A DNA stretch of 64,000 bases from Linanthus parryae. Lineage: Eukaryota; Streptophyta; Magnoliopsida; Ericales; Polemoniaceae. Under the pieces are notes generated by a model. That model worked only from the letters and a program-made list of their open reading frames with translations. It ran no database searches and was not told where the DNA came from. This document shows positions 10,618-21,690 of the stretch, piece by piece. The translations under genes and the position numbers were made by a program. The stretch lies in NCBI GenBank assembly GCA_023055425.1, contig JALGPY010000002.1, positions 137,511,927 to 137,575,926 on the forward strand, read 5' to 3'. Each line of letters opens with the position of its first letter. The first letter of the stretch is position 1.

Positions 10618-12069
10618 CTACCCCTTTTTATCTTTGATCACCACATCGAACTCTTGCATCAATAAAACCCACCGGATCAATATTGGCTTGGCGTCCTTCT
10701 TGGTGAGAAGATACTTGAGGGCTGAATGGTCCATGAAAATCGTCACCTGAGAACCCACAAGATATGGACGAAACTTGTCCAATGCAAATATGATGGCAAA
10801 CATTTCTTTCTCAGTGGTAGCATAATTGACCTGTGCATCATTAAGAGTACGACTGGCATAATAAATGACGTGGGCTACCTTATCTTTCCGCTGGCCCAGA
10901 ACTGCTCCAACCGCATAGTCACTAGCATCACACATGAGCTCAAATGGTAGGGTCCAGTCTGGTGTGGTGATGATAGGCGCGCTAATCAGCCTTTCCTTTA
11001 GCAAATAAAAAGCTGACTTGCACTCCGAATTAAAACCAAAGACTGCATCCTTCTCAAGCAATCCACACAAAGGCTTCGTGATCTTCGAGAAGTCTTTAAT
11101 GAAGCGCCGATAGAACCCTGCATGTCCCAAGAAACTCCTTACCCCTTTGACAGAGGTAGGGTACGGAAGCTTCTCAATCACCTCGATCTTGGCTCTATCC
11201 ACCTCTAAACCTTTGCTGGAGATCTTGTGGCCCAAAAAAATCCCCTCAGTAGCCATGAAGTGACACTTCTCCCAGTTGAGCACTAGGTTGGTGTCAATGC
11301 ATCTATCCAAAACCCGGGCCAACTGTTGCAGGCAGTCTTCGAATCCGTCACCATAGAGCGAGAAGTCATCCATGAATACCTCGAAATTCTGCTCCATCAT
11401 GTCAGAGAAGATCGACATCATACACCTCTGAAACGTAGCAGGTGCGTTGCATAACCCAAAAGGCATGCGTCTAAAAGCAAAGGTCCCATAAGGACAAGTG
11501 AATGTCGTCTTCTCCTGGTCAGCTGGCTTGATTGCTATCTGGTTGTACCCGGAGTACCCATCCAAGAAGCAATAATGTGAATGACGTGCCAGCCTATCAA
11601 GCATCTGATCAACGAATGGGAGGGGAAAATGATCCTTCAAAGTGGCATCATTGAGCTTGCGGTAATCCATGCAAACTCTCCACCCAGTAACAGTACGAGT
11701 GGAAATTTGATCACATTTTTCCCCTTCCACCACAGTTATACCTCCCTTCTTAGGGACACACTGCACCGGGCTAGTCCATGTGCTGTCGGAAATGGGATAA
11801 ATGATGCCCGCCTCCAACCATTTAAGCACCTCTTTCTTCACCACCTCCTGCATGTGAGGATTGAGGCGGCGCTGAAACTGAACTACCGGCTTCTTATCTT
11901 CCATGAGTCGAATCTTGTGCTGGCAAACTGTGGGGCTGATCCCCTTGATATCTGCTATGGTCCATCCCATAGCTGCCTTTCTCTCCTGAAGTACCTTGAG
12001 AAGCTGCTCCTCCTGTTCCCTGTCCAAACATGCAGACACAATCACAGGTAAAGTCTCATTAGATCCCAA
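10618..12069 (-). pseudogene. Athila-1 reverse transcriptase and RNase H
   Basis: This open frame of 483 codons copies RNA to DNA and degrades the RNA template. RT motifs in order: primer-grip-side CVPKKGGI, VCMDYRKLN, PYGTFAFRRMPFGLCNAPATFQ, and the catalytic FMDD box (FMDDFSLYG) in place of YMDD, followed by LGHKIS. RNase H begins near FELMCDASDYAVGAVL and contains TTEKEMFAI and FMDHSALKYL. The frame is in phase with protease upstream but separated from it by two stops (TGA at 12184-12186, TAG at 12070-12072). A frameshift ends it at 10618. This is the longest intact coding block of the element. Confidence 0.93.
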
Positions 12070-12183
12070 CTACAAATATTTCAAATGAACAGGTAAAGGC
12101 TTTAATTCTAAAACAGGAGCAGTAATAAGAGAAGGAGTAAGAATCTTCCTGCTTCCCTCATTAAAGAGGGGTAATGGTTGGCG

Positions 12184-13053
12184 TCAATGAACATCTAAGG
12201 CTTGCTCTTTCTCGCTGGAATCAAGTAGAGCAAGCTCCTCATATAGTTGCTCCAACAAAATATCGTCCTCTTCGTCCGGTGTGTATGCCTCCACACCAAA
12301 GCACTGCTCGCTTACCGCATATGCGGGAAACTTCATAGCCTCAAATACATTGAAGGCCACCTTCTCATCGTTGATCTGCATAGTCAGCTCTCCATTAGCC
12401 ACATCAATGATAGTCCTCCCAGTGGCCAGGAATGGGCGGCCCAAAATAAGAGGAACATCATCGTCGGCCTCCATGTCTAAGATCACAAAATCTGCTGGGA
12501 AGATGAGTCCTTCAACTCTCACTAATACATCCTCTAAAACACCCCTGGGGCGTTTTATAGTGCGATCAGCCATCTGCAAGCACATCCTGGTAGGATTAGG
12601 ATCTCCCACACCAAGTTGCTCAAAAACCGATATGGGCATCAAATTGATACTTGCACCAAGATCACATAATGCCCTACCATGAAACGCATCTCCCAATGTG
12701 ACAGGAATGATGAAACCACCCGGATCTTTCATCTTCTTTGGTAACGCCTTTTGCACAACTGCGTTACACTCCTCATTCAGAGTCACGGTTTCAAAATCAT
12801 CCATGCGCCTTCTATTAGAAAGGAGGTCCTTGAGAAATTTGGCATATTTAGGCATTTGTGAAATGGCCTCCGCAAAAGGGATATTAATGTGCAGTTTCTT
12901 GAAGATATCCACAAACTTCTTGAAATGCTTGGCATCCTCTTGACTCTTCAATCTCTGCGGGTATGGCACTAGCACGCTGTATTCCTCCCTTGGCTTCTGT
13001 TTCTCATCCGACTTCCTCACCGTGTCCTTTGATTGGGGAATCACGGTAGGCAC
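12184..13053 (-). pseudogene. Athila-1 aspartic protease region
   Basis: The retropepsin-type protease matures the polyprotein. The active-site motif is CDLGASINLMP (DLGAS in place of DTG-S, common in plant gypsy elements), with VPLILGRPFLATGR as the second hallmark (ILGRPF). An acidic linker follows (TPDEEDDILLEQLYEEL). The frame starts inside the polyprotein, since no ATG is in place, and is displaced from gag by a frameshift near 13055. It ends in TGA at 12184. Confidence 0.88.
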
Positions 13054-14784
13054 GGGTATTCATCCAAGGCTTTTTCAGTGGCCTTAGTTGCCTCAGCTCG
13101 CGCATGGGTAGGATATGGGGGATCATGGGTAGTGGTGCCACTGCGAGTAGTAATAGCCTTCAATTGCTCAGGTGGAGTGATTGTGTTAGAAGGTAGTATA
13201 CCTGGTGGAAGTCGAGGATTCTGATTAGCTATTTGGCCAATTTGTGTTTCATGGCTCTTTAGCGAGGCTTCAATTGCGACAATTTTGCTCTCAATCTTAT
13301 CATTTCTAGCTAACAGTTTCCTCAACATCGCGTTTGTATCCTGTTCTTCTGAGGGTGGAGGTGGAGCCTGTTGTTGTGGAACCTGTCTCTGAGCTTGGTA
13401 AGGAACATTTGGCCTTTGACCTGGCGCATATAATCCACTATTCGGATTGGCATAGCTGAAGTTGGGGTGATTGCCATTGTTGGGATGATAGGTGTTTGGC
13501 CATTGCTGCTGTCTTGGTTTACCCATGTTGTTCACGTCTTCAATACCATCCCCATATCCCTGATTTGAATCTGCTACCATTTCTCCCACTGACTTCACTG
13601 TGCCGATGGATTCAAATTGCTTAAAGTCGAAGTCATCACTGCCATCTGATGTTCAAATTTCTGTTCCACCATACACTCTATCTTACTAACCAATGCCCCA
13701 TCTGATTTCGTGTTTCTACGAGTCTCAGACCTCGTGGATTCACGTTTTGCTACATTATCTAGCAGATCACGACATCTGTGTAATCCCATTCCCATAAAAT
13801 TTCCTTGAGCCATCATATCCAGTTCACTAGCAGTCTCTCTGTCTAACGCATTATAGAAGTAGTGAAGAAGTTTGTACCATGGCTCTCCGTGAGTAGGGCA
13901 TCTGCGAAGTAGCTGGTTGAACTTTCTCCACGTGTCTCCTAGAGAATCATCTTCCTGCTATGTAAATTTGGTTATATCAGCCATTCGTTGAGCAACCTTA
14001 GATGGTGGAAGATACTTCCTGAGAAACTCTCTGCTAAAATCTGCCCATGTAACTATGCTGCCTGCTGGAAGTTCCATAAGCCATGTATTTGCCTTTTCCG
14101 ATAAAGAGAAGGGCAAAAGCATGAGCTTGATCGTCTCGATTGGAACTCTTTGGTCATACATGGTAGAAGCAATCGGCTCGAAATTGAGGAAGTGTTGATT
14201 TGGATCATCACTCGGGGCTCCAGTGAATAAGCATTCATCCCTAACCATATTGATCAACGGTTGGCGAATCTCGAATGCGCGACATTAATCTGCGGCCTGA
14301 CAATGGTGGGCTGATATCCCTCCGGTGTAGTCCTGAAGTAGTCCACAAAAGGACGTTCATCCTCCTCAGCATTGCTGACTTGCTCTACCGCATTCCGGCC
14401 GTTATTGTTCCGATTATTGCCCCCATTATTCCCATTGCCACCGTTGTTTCGACCATTAACTCCTCCATTGTTTCTATCAACTATTTCCGCACCAGGGAGT
14501 TGTTGTGGATTTGGGGGATTCATGCAATCAATCACTGCCTGCATCTCAGCCATTTGGGCCCTAAGCTGCTCAGTCTCCCTTGCTCGATTTGCTCCATCTT
14601 CCTTAGCTGCAGCTCTAGCTGCTTCCGCATCTTCGAGGCCTTTGCGGAACCTCTCAAACTCAGCTCTAGTTTGCTCGTCCATCTGAACTGAATTTGCTTT
14701 CCTCTTGTCTCTACTCTGTGCTCGCAATAAGGATTCCGTGTCTTCAAGTGCTGGATGCAAAGGCTCGTTTCTAGAACGTGACAT
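13054..14784 (-). pseudogene. Athila-1 gag (unit 1)
   Basis: Gag forms the capsid. ATG at 14784 (MSRSRNEP). The N-terminus holds an alpha-helical Arg/Glu/Ala segment, an Asn/Gly repeat (NNGGNNRNNNGR), then the retrotransposon gag domain (FEPIASTMYDQRVPIETIKL...ANTWLMELP...FSREFLRKYLPPS). The C-terminal part has Gln/Pro-rich sequence and KAITTRSGT leading to protease. Lesions: a 1-nt deletion near 14273 (unit 2 retains the base), an in-frame TAG at 13958-13960, a frameshift near 13640 and another near 13055. I see no CCHC knuckle, as is usual for Athila gag. Confidence 0.9.
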
Positions 14785-14901
14785 GCACCAAGTGAATCAG
14801 ACCTGAAAACACGAATCCCACACACAAAATAGGTGAGTAACAGATATAAACTGAAATAGTAAACCCCTAAAGAGAAAAATAATAGCTAATTTATCTGAAG
14901 T

Positions 14902-14918
14902 CCCCGGTAACGGCGCCA
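14902..14918 (-). other. PBS for tRNA-Asp (unit 1)
   Basis: The minus strand reads TGGCGCCGTTACCGGGG, complementary to the 3' end of plant tRNA-Asp with one mismatch. It lies 7 nt from the LTR. Confidence 0.85.
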
Positions 14919-14925
14919 AAAAACT

Positions 14926-16333
14926 TGACACGCTCCAATTGCAAGTGCACAGTTGTCGGTGTAGTGATAATATTCCGGAAATCCGGGTTGTCGAACCCAA
15001 GAGACTTCGTGTAAATTAACTACTAAGTTTGTTCTTCGTGTGGGCAAAGCGCGTTGAGTTGTGTGTTCTAGTTCTACTAATAATTAAAATAACAATTATC
15101 TCAAATAATTCGAAGAATTATTTCAAGATTGACAAGCACGAATTGATTTGGATGTTTCTCAAAATTGATCAAGTTCAGGATATCTCTACGGATCACTAGG
15201 TATTTCACACTACGTTGGATTTATGTTCTACAAAACACGATGAGTTATTGTTCTAGTTAAACGAGCAATTTTATATTGAAGATGTCTCAACCAATAACTA
15301 TGCTTAAACTCTCATAACTGATTCCTCTAGCCTACTCAAGTTTATGCACACATTACGATATTGATTCTTCTCTTTGTTCTTAGCTAACTAGCAAGATTCC
15401 TCAACCCTAGATACGGCTAGTGTGTATTTCAAGATTCCGGGCAACGAATGTAGATTCCTCTATCATTCACAACCTAAGACAATCCTATTAATACGTCTAC
15501 TAATAGAAAAGATAGATGAAAGATGTAAAATACACATAACTAGATAAAACCTCATCAATTAAGCTTGAAAGCATGCAAGCAAATCCATAAATCACAATAT
15601 GTAGTGATCAAACCCTAGTTTCCTACGAGATATCCCGAAATAAGCGTTTAGCTACGCATAAACATGTTCAATATACAAAGTTTCATGATCCAATATCAAA
15701 AACTAGAGAAGAAACGAAGATTGGAAGCCAAACAAATGATCCAAGCTCTCCAACCTAGCTCCAAGCTCTCCAAGCACGTCTCTCCAAGTGATTTCTTGAT
15801 CCTAATCACGTTCCTCAATGTTTCCTAAGTGTCCCGTGGCTCAAACATCTCAAAACTATGCCAAAATAGCAAATTTGCCCCAAAAATCCGATCCTGGATG
15901 CAGAGGTAATCGTACAATTACCTTGATGCAATCGTACGATTACTTGCTGTGTTTACTTCTGCGTTTACATCGTGCGTTTACTTGCTGCGTTTACTTGCTG
16001 AATGAGATTTTGGCTAAGGGGTAATCGTACGATTACCTCCATGTAATCGTACGATTACTTCTGGGCAGCCACCATCAAAACTCCATCTTCTTGCTCTTTT
16101 TCCCGTCGTCTTCACTTCTCGAGCATTCCTTTGAGCCTCCAACTTTTCCGAAGTTCACTTTTGCTCCAATGTCACGTCCCGAGCTCCCGGTTCCTAAAAA
16201 CCACAACACGAGAAACATACCGGAAGATCAAACGTGATAAAATATAGTCAAAATTAACGCAAAAAGTGCCCGGACTCAACATTTACATACAAAGACTCAA
16301 CATGCTCCAATTTTAGCAAGAAATGGTCCAAAA
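14926..16333 (-). repeat. Athila-1 LTR copy B (truncated)
   Basis: This copy starts TGACACGCTCC and matches LTR A and LTR D for 1.4 kb, then stops at GGTCCAAAA, missing the terminal ~80 bp (the U3 start in coding orientation). Palindromes lie at 15906 (one change), 15928 (one change), 16021 and 16043. Confidence 0.92.
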
Positions 16334-16353
16334 AGTAGTGAAGAAATGGTCCA
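16334..16353. other. junction filler, units 1/2
   Basis: Twenty bases separate LTR from gag. The first dozen match gag about 120 bp further on (AGTAGTGAAGAA) and the rest repeats the LTR end (AAATGGTCCA). This patchwork suggests template switching. Confidence 0.75.
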
Positions 16354-17409
16354 ACCTCGTGGATTCACGTTTTGCTACATTATCTAGCAGATCACGACAT
16401 CTCTGTAATCCCATTCCCATAAAATTTCCTTGAGCCATCATATCCAGTTCACTAGCAGTCTCTTTGTCTAACGCATTATAAAAGTATGAAGAAGTTTGTA
16501 CCATGGCTCTCCGTGAGTAGGGCATCTGCGAAGTAGCTGGTTGAAATTTCTCCACGTGTCTCCTAGAGAATCATCTTCCTGCTATGTAAATTTGGTTATA
16601 TCAGCCATTCGTTGAGCAACCTTAGATGGTGGAAGATACTTCATGAGAAACTCTCTGCTACAATCTGCCCATGTAACTATGCTGCCTGCTGGAAGTTCCA
16701 TAAGCCATGTATTTGCCTTTTCCGATAAAGAGAAGGGGAAAAGCATGAGCTTGATCGTCTCGATTGGAACTCTTTGGTCATACATGGTAGAAGTAATCGG
16801 CTCGAAATTGAGCAAGTGTTGATTTGGATCATCACTCGGGGCTCCAGTGAATAAGCATTCATCCCTAACCATATTGATCAACGGTTGGCGAATCTCGAAA
16901 TGCGCGACATTAATCTGCGGCCTGACAATGGTGGGCTGATATCCCTCCGGTGTAGTCCTAAAGTAGTCCACCAAAGGACGTTCATCCTCCTCAGCATTGT
17001 TGACTTGCTCTACCGCATTCCGGCCATTATTGTTCCGATTATTGCCCCCATTATTCCCATTGCCACCGTTGTTTCGACCATTAACTCCTCCATTGTTTCT
17101 ATCAACTATTTCCGCACCAGGGAGTTGTTGTGGATTTGGGGGGTTCATGAAATCAATCACTGCCTGCATCTCAGCCATTTGGGCCCTAAGCTGCTCAGTC
17201 TCCCTTCCTCGATTTGCTGCATCTTCCACAGCTGCAGCTCTAGCTGCTTCCGCATCTTCGAGGCCTTTGCGGAACCTCTCAAACTCAGCTCTAGTTTGCT
17301 CGTCCATCTGAACTGAATTTGCTTTCCTCTTGTCTCTACTCTGTGCTCGCAATAAGGATTCCGGGTCTTCAAGTGTTGGATGCAAAGGTTCGTTTCTAGA
17401 ACGTGACAT
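16354..17409 (-). pseudogene. Athila-1 gag N-terminal part (unit 2)
   Basis: ATG at 17409. The first 275 codons are open to a TAG at 16582-16584, covering the helical N-terminus, Asn/Gly repeat and gag domain without the 1-nt deletion of unit 1. After the TAG the frame continues, with one more small deletion near 16485, to the junction at 16354, where it is cut off. It cannot make a full Gag. Confidence 0.9.
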
Positions 17410-17526
17410 GCACCAAGTGAATCAGACCTGAAAACACGAATCCCACACACAAAATAGGTGAGTAACAGATATAAACTGAAATAGTAAATCCCTAAAGAGA
17501 AAAATAATAGCTAATTTATCTGAAGC

Positions 17527-17543
17527 CCCCGGCAACGGCGCCA
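17527..17543 (-). other. PBS for tRNA-Asp (unit 2)
   Basis: The minus strand reads TGGCGCCGTTGCCGGGG, a perfect match to the 3' end of plant tRNA-Asp, 7 nt from LTR C. Confidence 0.9.
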
Positions 17544-17550
17544 AAAAACT

Positions 17551-18913
17551 TGACACGCTCCAATTGCAAGTGCACAGTTGTCGGTGTAGTGATAATATTC
17601 CGGAAATCCGGGTTGTCGAACCCAAGAGACTTCGTGTAAATTAACTACTAAGTTTGTTCTTCGTGTGGGCAAAGCGCGTTGAGTTGTGTGTTCTAGTTCT
17701 ACTAATAATTAAAATAACAATTATCTCAAATAATTCGAAGAATTATTTCAAGATTAACAAGCACGAATTTATTTGGATGTTTCTCAAAATTGATCAAGTT
17801 CAGGATATCTCTACGGATCACTAGGTATTTCACACTACGTTGGATTTATGTTCTACGAACACGATGAGTTATTGTTCTAGTTAAACGAGCAATTTTATAT
17901 TGAAGATGTCTCAACCAATAACTATGCTTAATCTCTCATAACTGATTCCTCTAGCCTACTCAAGTTTATGCACGCATTACGATATTGATTCTACTCTTTG
18001 TTCTTAGCTAACTAGCAAGATTCCTCAACCCTAGATACGGCTAGTGTGTATTTCAAGATTCCGGGCAACGAATGTAGATTCCTCTATCAATCACAACCTA
18101 AGACAATCCTATTAATACGTCTACTAATAGAAAAGATAGATGAAAGATGTAAAATACACATAACTAGATAAAACCTCATCAATTAAGCTTGAAAGCATGC
18201 AAGCAAATCCATAAATCACAATTTATAGTGATCAAACCCTAGTTTCCTACGAGATATCCCGAAATAAGCGTTTAGCTACGCATAAACATGGTCAATATAC
18301 AAAGTTTCATGATCCAATATCAAAAACTAGAGAAGAAACGAAGATTAGAAGCCAAACAAATGATCCAAGCTCTCCAACCTAGCTCCAAGCTCTCCAAGCA
18401 CGTCTCTCCAAGTGATTTCTTGATCCTAATCACGTTACCCAATGTTTCCTAAGTGTCCCGCGGCTCAAACATCTCAAAACTATGCCAAAATAGCAAATTT
18501 GCGCCAAAAATCCGATCCTGGCAGCAGAGGTAATCGTACGATTACCTTGATGTAATCGTACGATTACTTGCTGCGTTTACTTCTGCGTTTACATCGTGCG
18601 TTTACTTGCTGCGTACCTCCATGTAATCGTAAGATTACTTCTGGGCAGCCACCATCAAAACTCCATCTTCTTGCTCTTTTTCCCGTCGTCTTCACTTCCC
18701 GAGCATTCCTTTGAGCCTCCAACTTTTCCGAAGTTCACTTTTGCTCCAATGTCACGTCCCAAGCTCCCGGTTCCTAAAAACCACAACACGAGAAACATAC
18801 CGGAAGATCAAACGTGATAAAATATAGTCAAAATGAACGCAAAAAGTGCCCGGACTCAACATTTACATACAAAGACTCAACATGCTCCAATTTTAGCAAG
18901 AAATGGTCCAAAA
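17551..18913 (-). repeat. Athila-1 LTR copy C (truncated)
   Basis: It has the same start and the same truncation point as copy B, plus a deletion of about 44 bp near 18615 that removes the third palindrome. Remaining palindromes are at 18530, 18552 and 18623 (the last has one change, GTAATCGTAAGATTAC). Confidence 0.92.
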
Positions 18914-18933
18914 AGTAGTGAAGAAATGGTCCA
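18914..18933. other. junction filler, units 2/3
   Basis: Identical to the filler at 16334-16353, showing shared origin of both junctions. Confidence 0.75.
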
Positions 18934-19990
18934 ACCTCGTGGATTCACGTTTTGCTACATTATCTAGCAGATCACGACATCTCTGTAATCCCATTCCCAT
19001 AAAATTTCCTTGAGCCATCATATCCAGTTCACTAGCAGTCTCTCTGTCTAACGCATTATAAAAGTAGTGAAGAAGTTTGTACCATGGCTCTCCGTGAGTA
19101 GGGCATCTGCGAAGTAGCTGGTTGAAATTTCTCCACGTGTCTCCTAGAGAATCATCTTCCTACTATGTAAATTTGGTTATATCAGCCATTCGTTGAGCAA
19201 CCTTAGATGGTGGAAGATACTTCCTGAGAAACTCTCTGCTACAATCTGCCCATGTAACTATGCTGCCTGCTGGAAGTTACATAAGCCATGTATTTGCCTT
19301 TTCCGATAAAGAGAAGGGGAAAAGCATGAGCTTGATCGTCTCGATTGGAACTCTTTGGTCATACATGGTAGAAGTAATCGGCTCGAAATTGAGCAAGTGT
19401 TGATTTGGATCATCACTCGGGGCTCCAGTGAATAAGCATTCATCCCTAACCATATTGATCAACGGTTGGCGAATCTCGAAATGCGCGACATTAATATGCG
19501 GCCTGACAATGGTGGGCTGATATCCCTCATGTGTAGTCCTGAAGTAGTCCACCAAAGGACGTTCATCCTCCTCAGCATTGTTGACTTGCTCTACCGCATT
19601 CCGGCCGTTATTGTTCCGATTATTGCCCCCATTATTCCCATTGCCACCGTTGTTTCGACCATTAACTCCTCCATTGTTTCTATCAACCATTTCCGCACCA
19701 GGGAGCTGTTGTGGATTTGGGGGGTTCATGCAATCAATCACTGCCTGCATCTCAGCCATTTGGGCCCTAAGCTGCTCAGTCTCGCTTGCTCGATTTGCTG
19801 CATCTTCCACAGCTGCAACTCTAGCTGCTTCCGCATCTTCGAGGCCTTTGCGGAACCTCTCAAACTCAGCTCTAGTTTGCTCGTCCATCTGAACTGAATT
19901 TGCTTTCCTCTTGTCTCTACTCTGTGCTCGCAATAAGGATTCCGGGTCTTCAAGTGTTGGATGCAAAGGCTCGTTTCTAGAACGTGACAT
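18934..19990 (-). pseudogene. Athila-1 gag N-terminal part (unit 3)
   Basis: ATG at 19990, open for 237 codons to a TAA at 19277-19279 (a Glu codon in the other units). The later gag TAG is also present and is followed directly by a second TAG (near 19160). This is otherwise the same N-terminal gag as in unit 2. As the copy next to the complete LTR D, it is the first gag a transcript from that LTR would meet. Confidence 0.9.
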
Positions 19991-20107
19991 GCACCAAGTG
20001 AATCAGACCTGAAAACACGAATCCCACACACAAAATAGGTGAGTAACAGATATAAACTGAAATAGTAAATCCCTAAAGAGAAAAATAATAGCTAATTTAT
20101 CTTAAGT

Positions 20108-20124
20108 CCCCGGCAACGGCGCCA
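20108..20124 (-). other. PBS for tRNA-Asp (unit 3)
   Basis: A perfect TGGCGCCGTTGCCGGGG on the minus strand, 7 nt from LTR D. Confidence 0.9.
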
Positions 20125-20131
20125 AAAAACT

Positions 20132-21615
20132 TCACACGCTCCAATTGCAAGTGCACAGTTGTCGGTGTAGTGATAATATTCCGGAAATCCGGGTTGTCGA
20201 ACCCAAGAGACTTTGTGTAAATTAACTACTAAGTTTGTTCTTCGTGTGGGCAAAGCGCGTTGAGTTGTGTGTTCTAGTTCTACTAATAATTAAAATAACA
20301 ATTATCTCAAATAATTCGAAAAATTATTTCAAGATTAACAAGCACGAATTGATTTGGATGTTTCTCAAAATTGATCAAGTTCAGGATATCTCTACGGATC
20401 ACTAGGTATTTCACACTACGTTGGATTTATGTTCTACGAACACGATGAGTTATTGTTCTAGTTAAACGAGCAATTTTATATTGAATATGTCTCAACCAAT
20501 AACTATGCTTAAACTCTCATAACTGATTCCTCTAGCCTACTCAAGTTTATGCACGCATTACGATATTGATTCTACTCTTTGTTCTTAGCTAACTAGCAAG
20601 ATTCCTCACCCCTAGATACGGCTAGTGTGTATTTCAAGATTCGGGGCAACGAATGTAGATTCCTCTATCATTCACAACCTAAGACAATCCTATTAATACG
20701 TCTACTAATAGAAAAGATAGATGAAAGATGTAAAATACACATAACTAGATAAAACCTCATCAATTAAGCTTGAAAGCATGCAAGCAAATCCATAAATCAC
20801 AATATGTAGTGATCAAACCCTAGTTTCCTACGAGATATCCCGAAATAAGCGTTTAGCTACGCATAAACATGTTCAATATACAAAGTTTCATGATCCAATA
20901 TCAAAAACTAGAGAAGAAACTAAGATTAGAAGCCAAACAAATGATCCAAGCTCTCCAACCTAGCTCCAAGCTCTCCAAGCACGTCTCTCCAAGTGATTTC
21001 TTGATCCTAATCACGTTCCCCAATGTTTCTTAAGTGTCCCGCGGCTCAAACATCTCAAAAATATGCCAAAATAGCAAATTTGCCCCAAAAATCCGATCCT
21101 GGCAGCAGAGGTAATCGTACGATTACCTTGATGTAATCGTACGATTACTTGCTGCGTTTACTTCTGCGTTTACATCGTGCGTTTACTTGCTGCGTTTACT
21201 TGCTGAATGAGATTTTGGCTAAGGGGTAATCGTACGATTACCTCCATGTAATCGTACGATTACTTCTGGGCAGCCACCATCAAAACTCCATCTTCTTGCT
21301 CTTTTTCCCGTCGTCTTCACTTCCCGAGCATTCCTTTGAGCCTCCACTTTTTCCGAAGTTCACTTTTGCTCCAATGTCACGTCCCGAGCTCCCGGATCCT
21401 AAAAACCACAACACGAGAAACATCCCGGAAGATCAAACGTGATAAAATATAGTCAAAATTAACGCAAAAAGTGCCCGGACTCAACATTTACATACAAAGA
21501 CTCAACATGCTCCAATTTTAGCAAGAAATGGTCCAATATCCATCAAAACGCATCGGAATGCACGCAGAACGGTAAGGAAATATATACGAATATAACTCAA
21601 AATATGGAGTTATCA
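20132..21615 (-). repeat. Athila-1 5' LTR (copy D, complete)
   Basis: This copy is 1,484 bp; in coding orientation it starts TGATAACTCC and ends GTGTGA (the final CA has become GA). Palindromes are at 21111, 21133, 21226 and 21248, all perfect and in 22-bp-spaced pairs. The outer edge abuts the TSD AGGAA. Confidence 0.92.
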
Positions 21616-21690
21616 AGGAACTACCCAAAGTATCTGGAAGACCAGAATATTTTAATAGTGATTCCAACACCAGGTATTTTTGTACATGAA
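21616..21690 (+). pseudogene. copia gag zinc-knuckle fragment, right half
   Basis: After the duplicated AGGAA the frame of the left half resumes as RNYPKYLEDQ, then VIPTPGIFV, as in the Angela copies at 29.2 and 52.5 kb. Similarity stops at about 21690. This proves the direction and the exact site of the Athila-1 insertion. Confidence 0.85.

Larger units (their letters stand above)
13729..21536 (-). repeat. tandem triplication of a gag-PBS-LTR segment
   Basis: Three head-to-tail units of about 2.6 kb: 13729-16333, 16354-18913 and 18934-21536. LTR starts at 14926, 17551 and 20132 give periods of 2,625 and 2,581 bp. Both internal junctions join the same LTR base to the same gag base through the same 20-bp filler, so the first duplication happened once and a third copy arose by homologous exchange. 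Unit 2 lacks about 44 bp near 18615. Only the last unit has a complete LTR. Confidence 0.9.
1932..21615 (-). mobile_element. Athila-type Ty3/gypsy retrotransposon (Athila-1), defective, with triplicated 5' end
   Basis: Outer LTR ends are TG...CA-type and are flanked by the 5-bp TSD AGGAA (1927-1931 and 21616-21620). The coding strand is minus, in the order LTR, PBS for tRNA-Asp, gag, protease, RT, RNase H, integrase, long noncoding part with an env-position ORF, purine tract, LTR. The tRNA-Asp PBS, the integrase tail (FPGKLKSRWSGPF) and the downstream ORF fit the Athila lineage. The element is dead: gag and pol carry several frameshifts and stops. Its size (19.7 kb) is inflated by two extra copies of a 2.6-kb gag-PBS-LTR unit. 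Confidence 0.92.

Noticed and set aside
13041..13598. Separate small gene MKSVGEM...
   Set aside because: It is the gag C-terminus in a shifted frame, continuous in content with gag upstream and protease downstream.
14275..14691. Plus-strand frames opposite gag (also at 16885-17316 and 19466-19897)
   Set aside because: Shadows of the minus-strand gag, repeated because the unit is triplicated.
14902..14918. tRNA-Asp gene fragment
   Set aside because: Only the last 17 bases match, at the LTR edge; it is a primer-binding site, not a tRNA gene. The same holds for the tRNA-iMet matches at 31663, 43021, 50146 and 58021.
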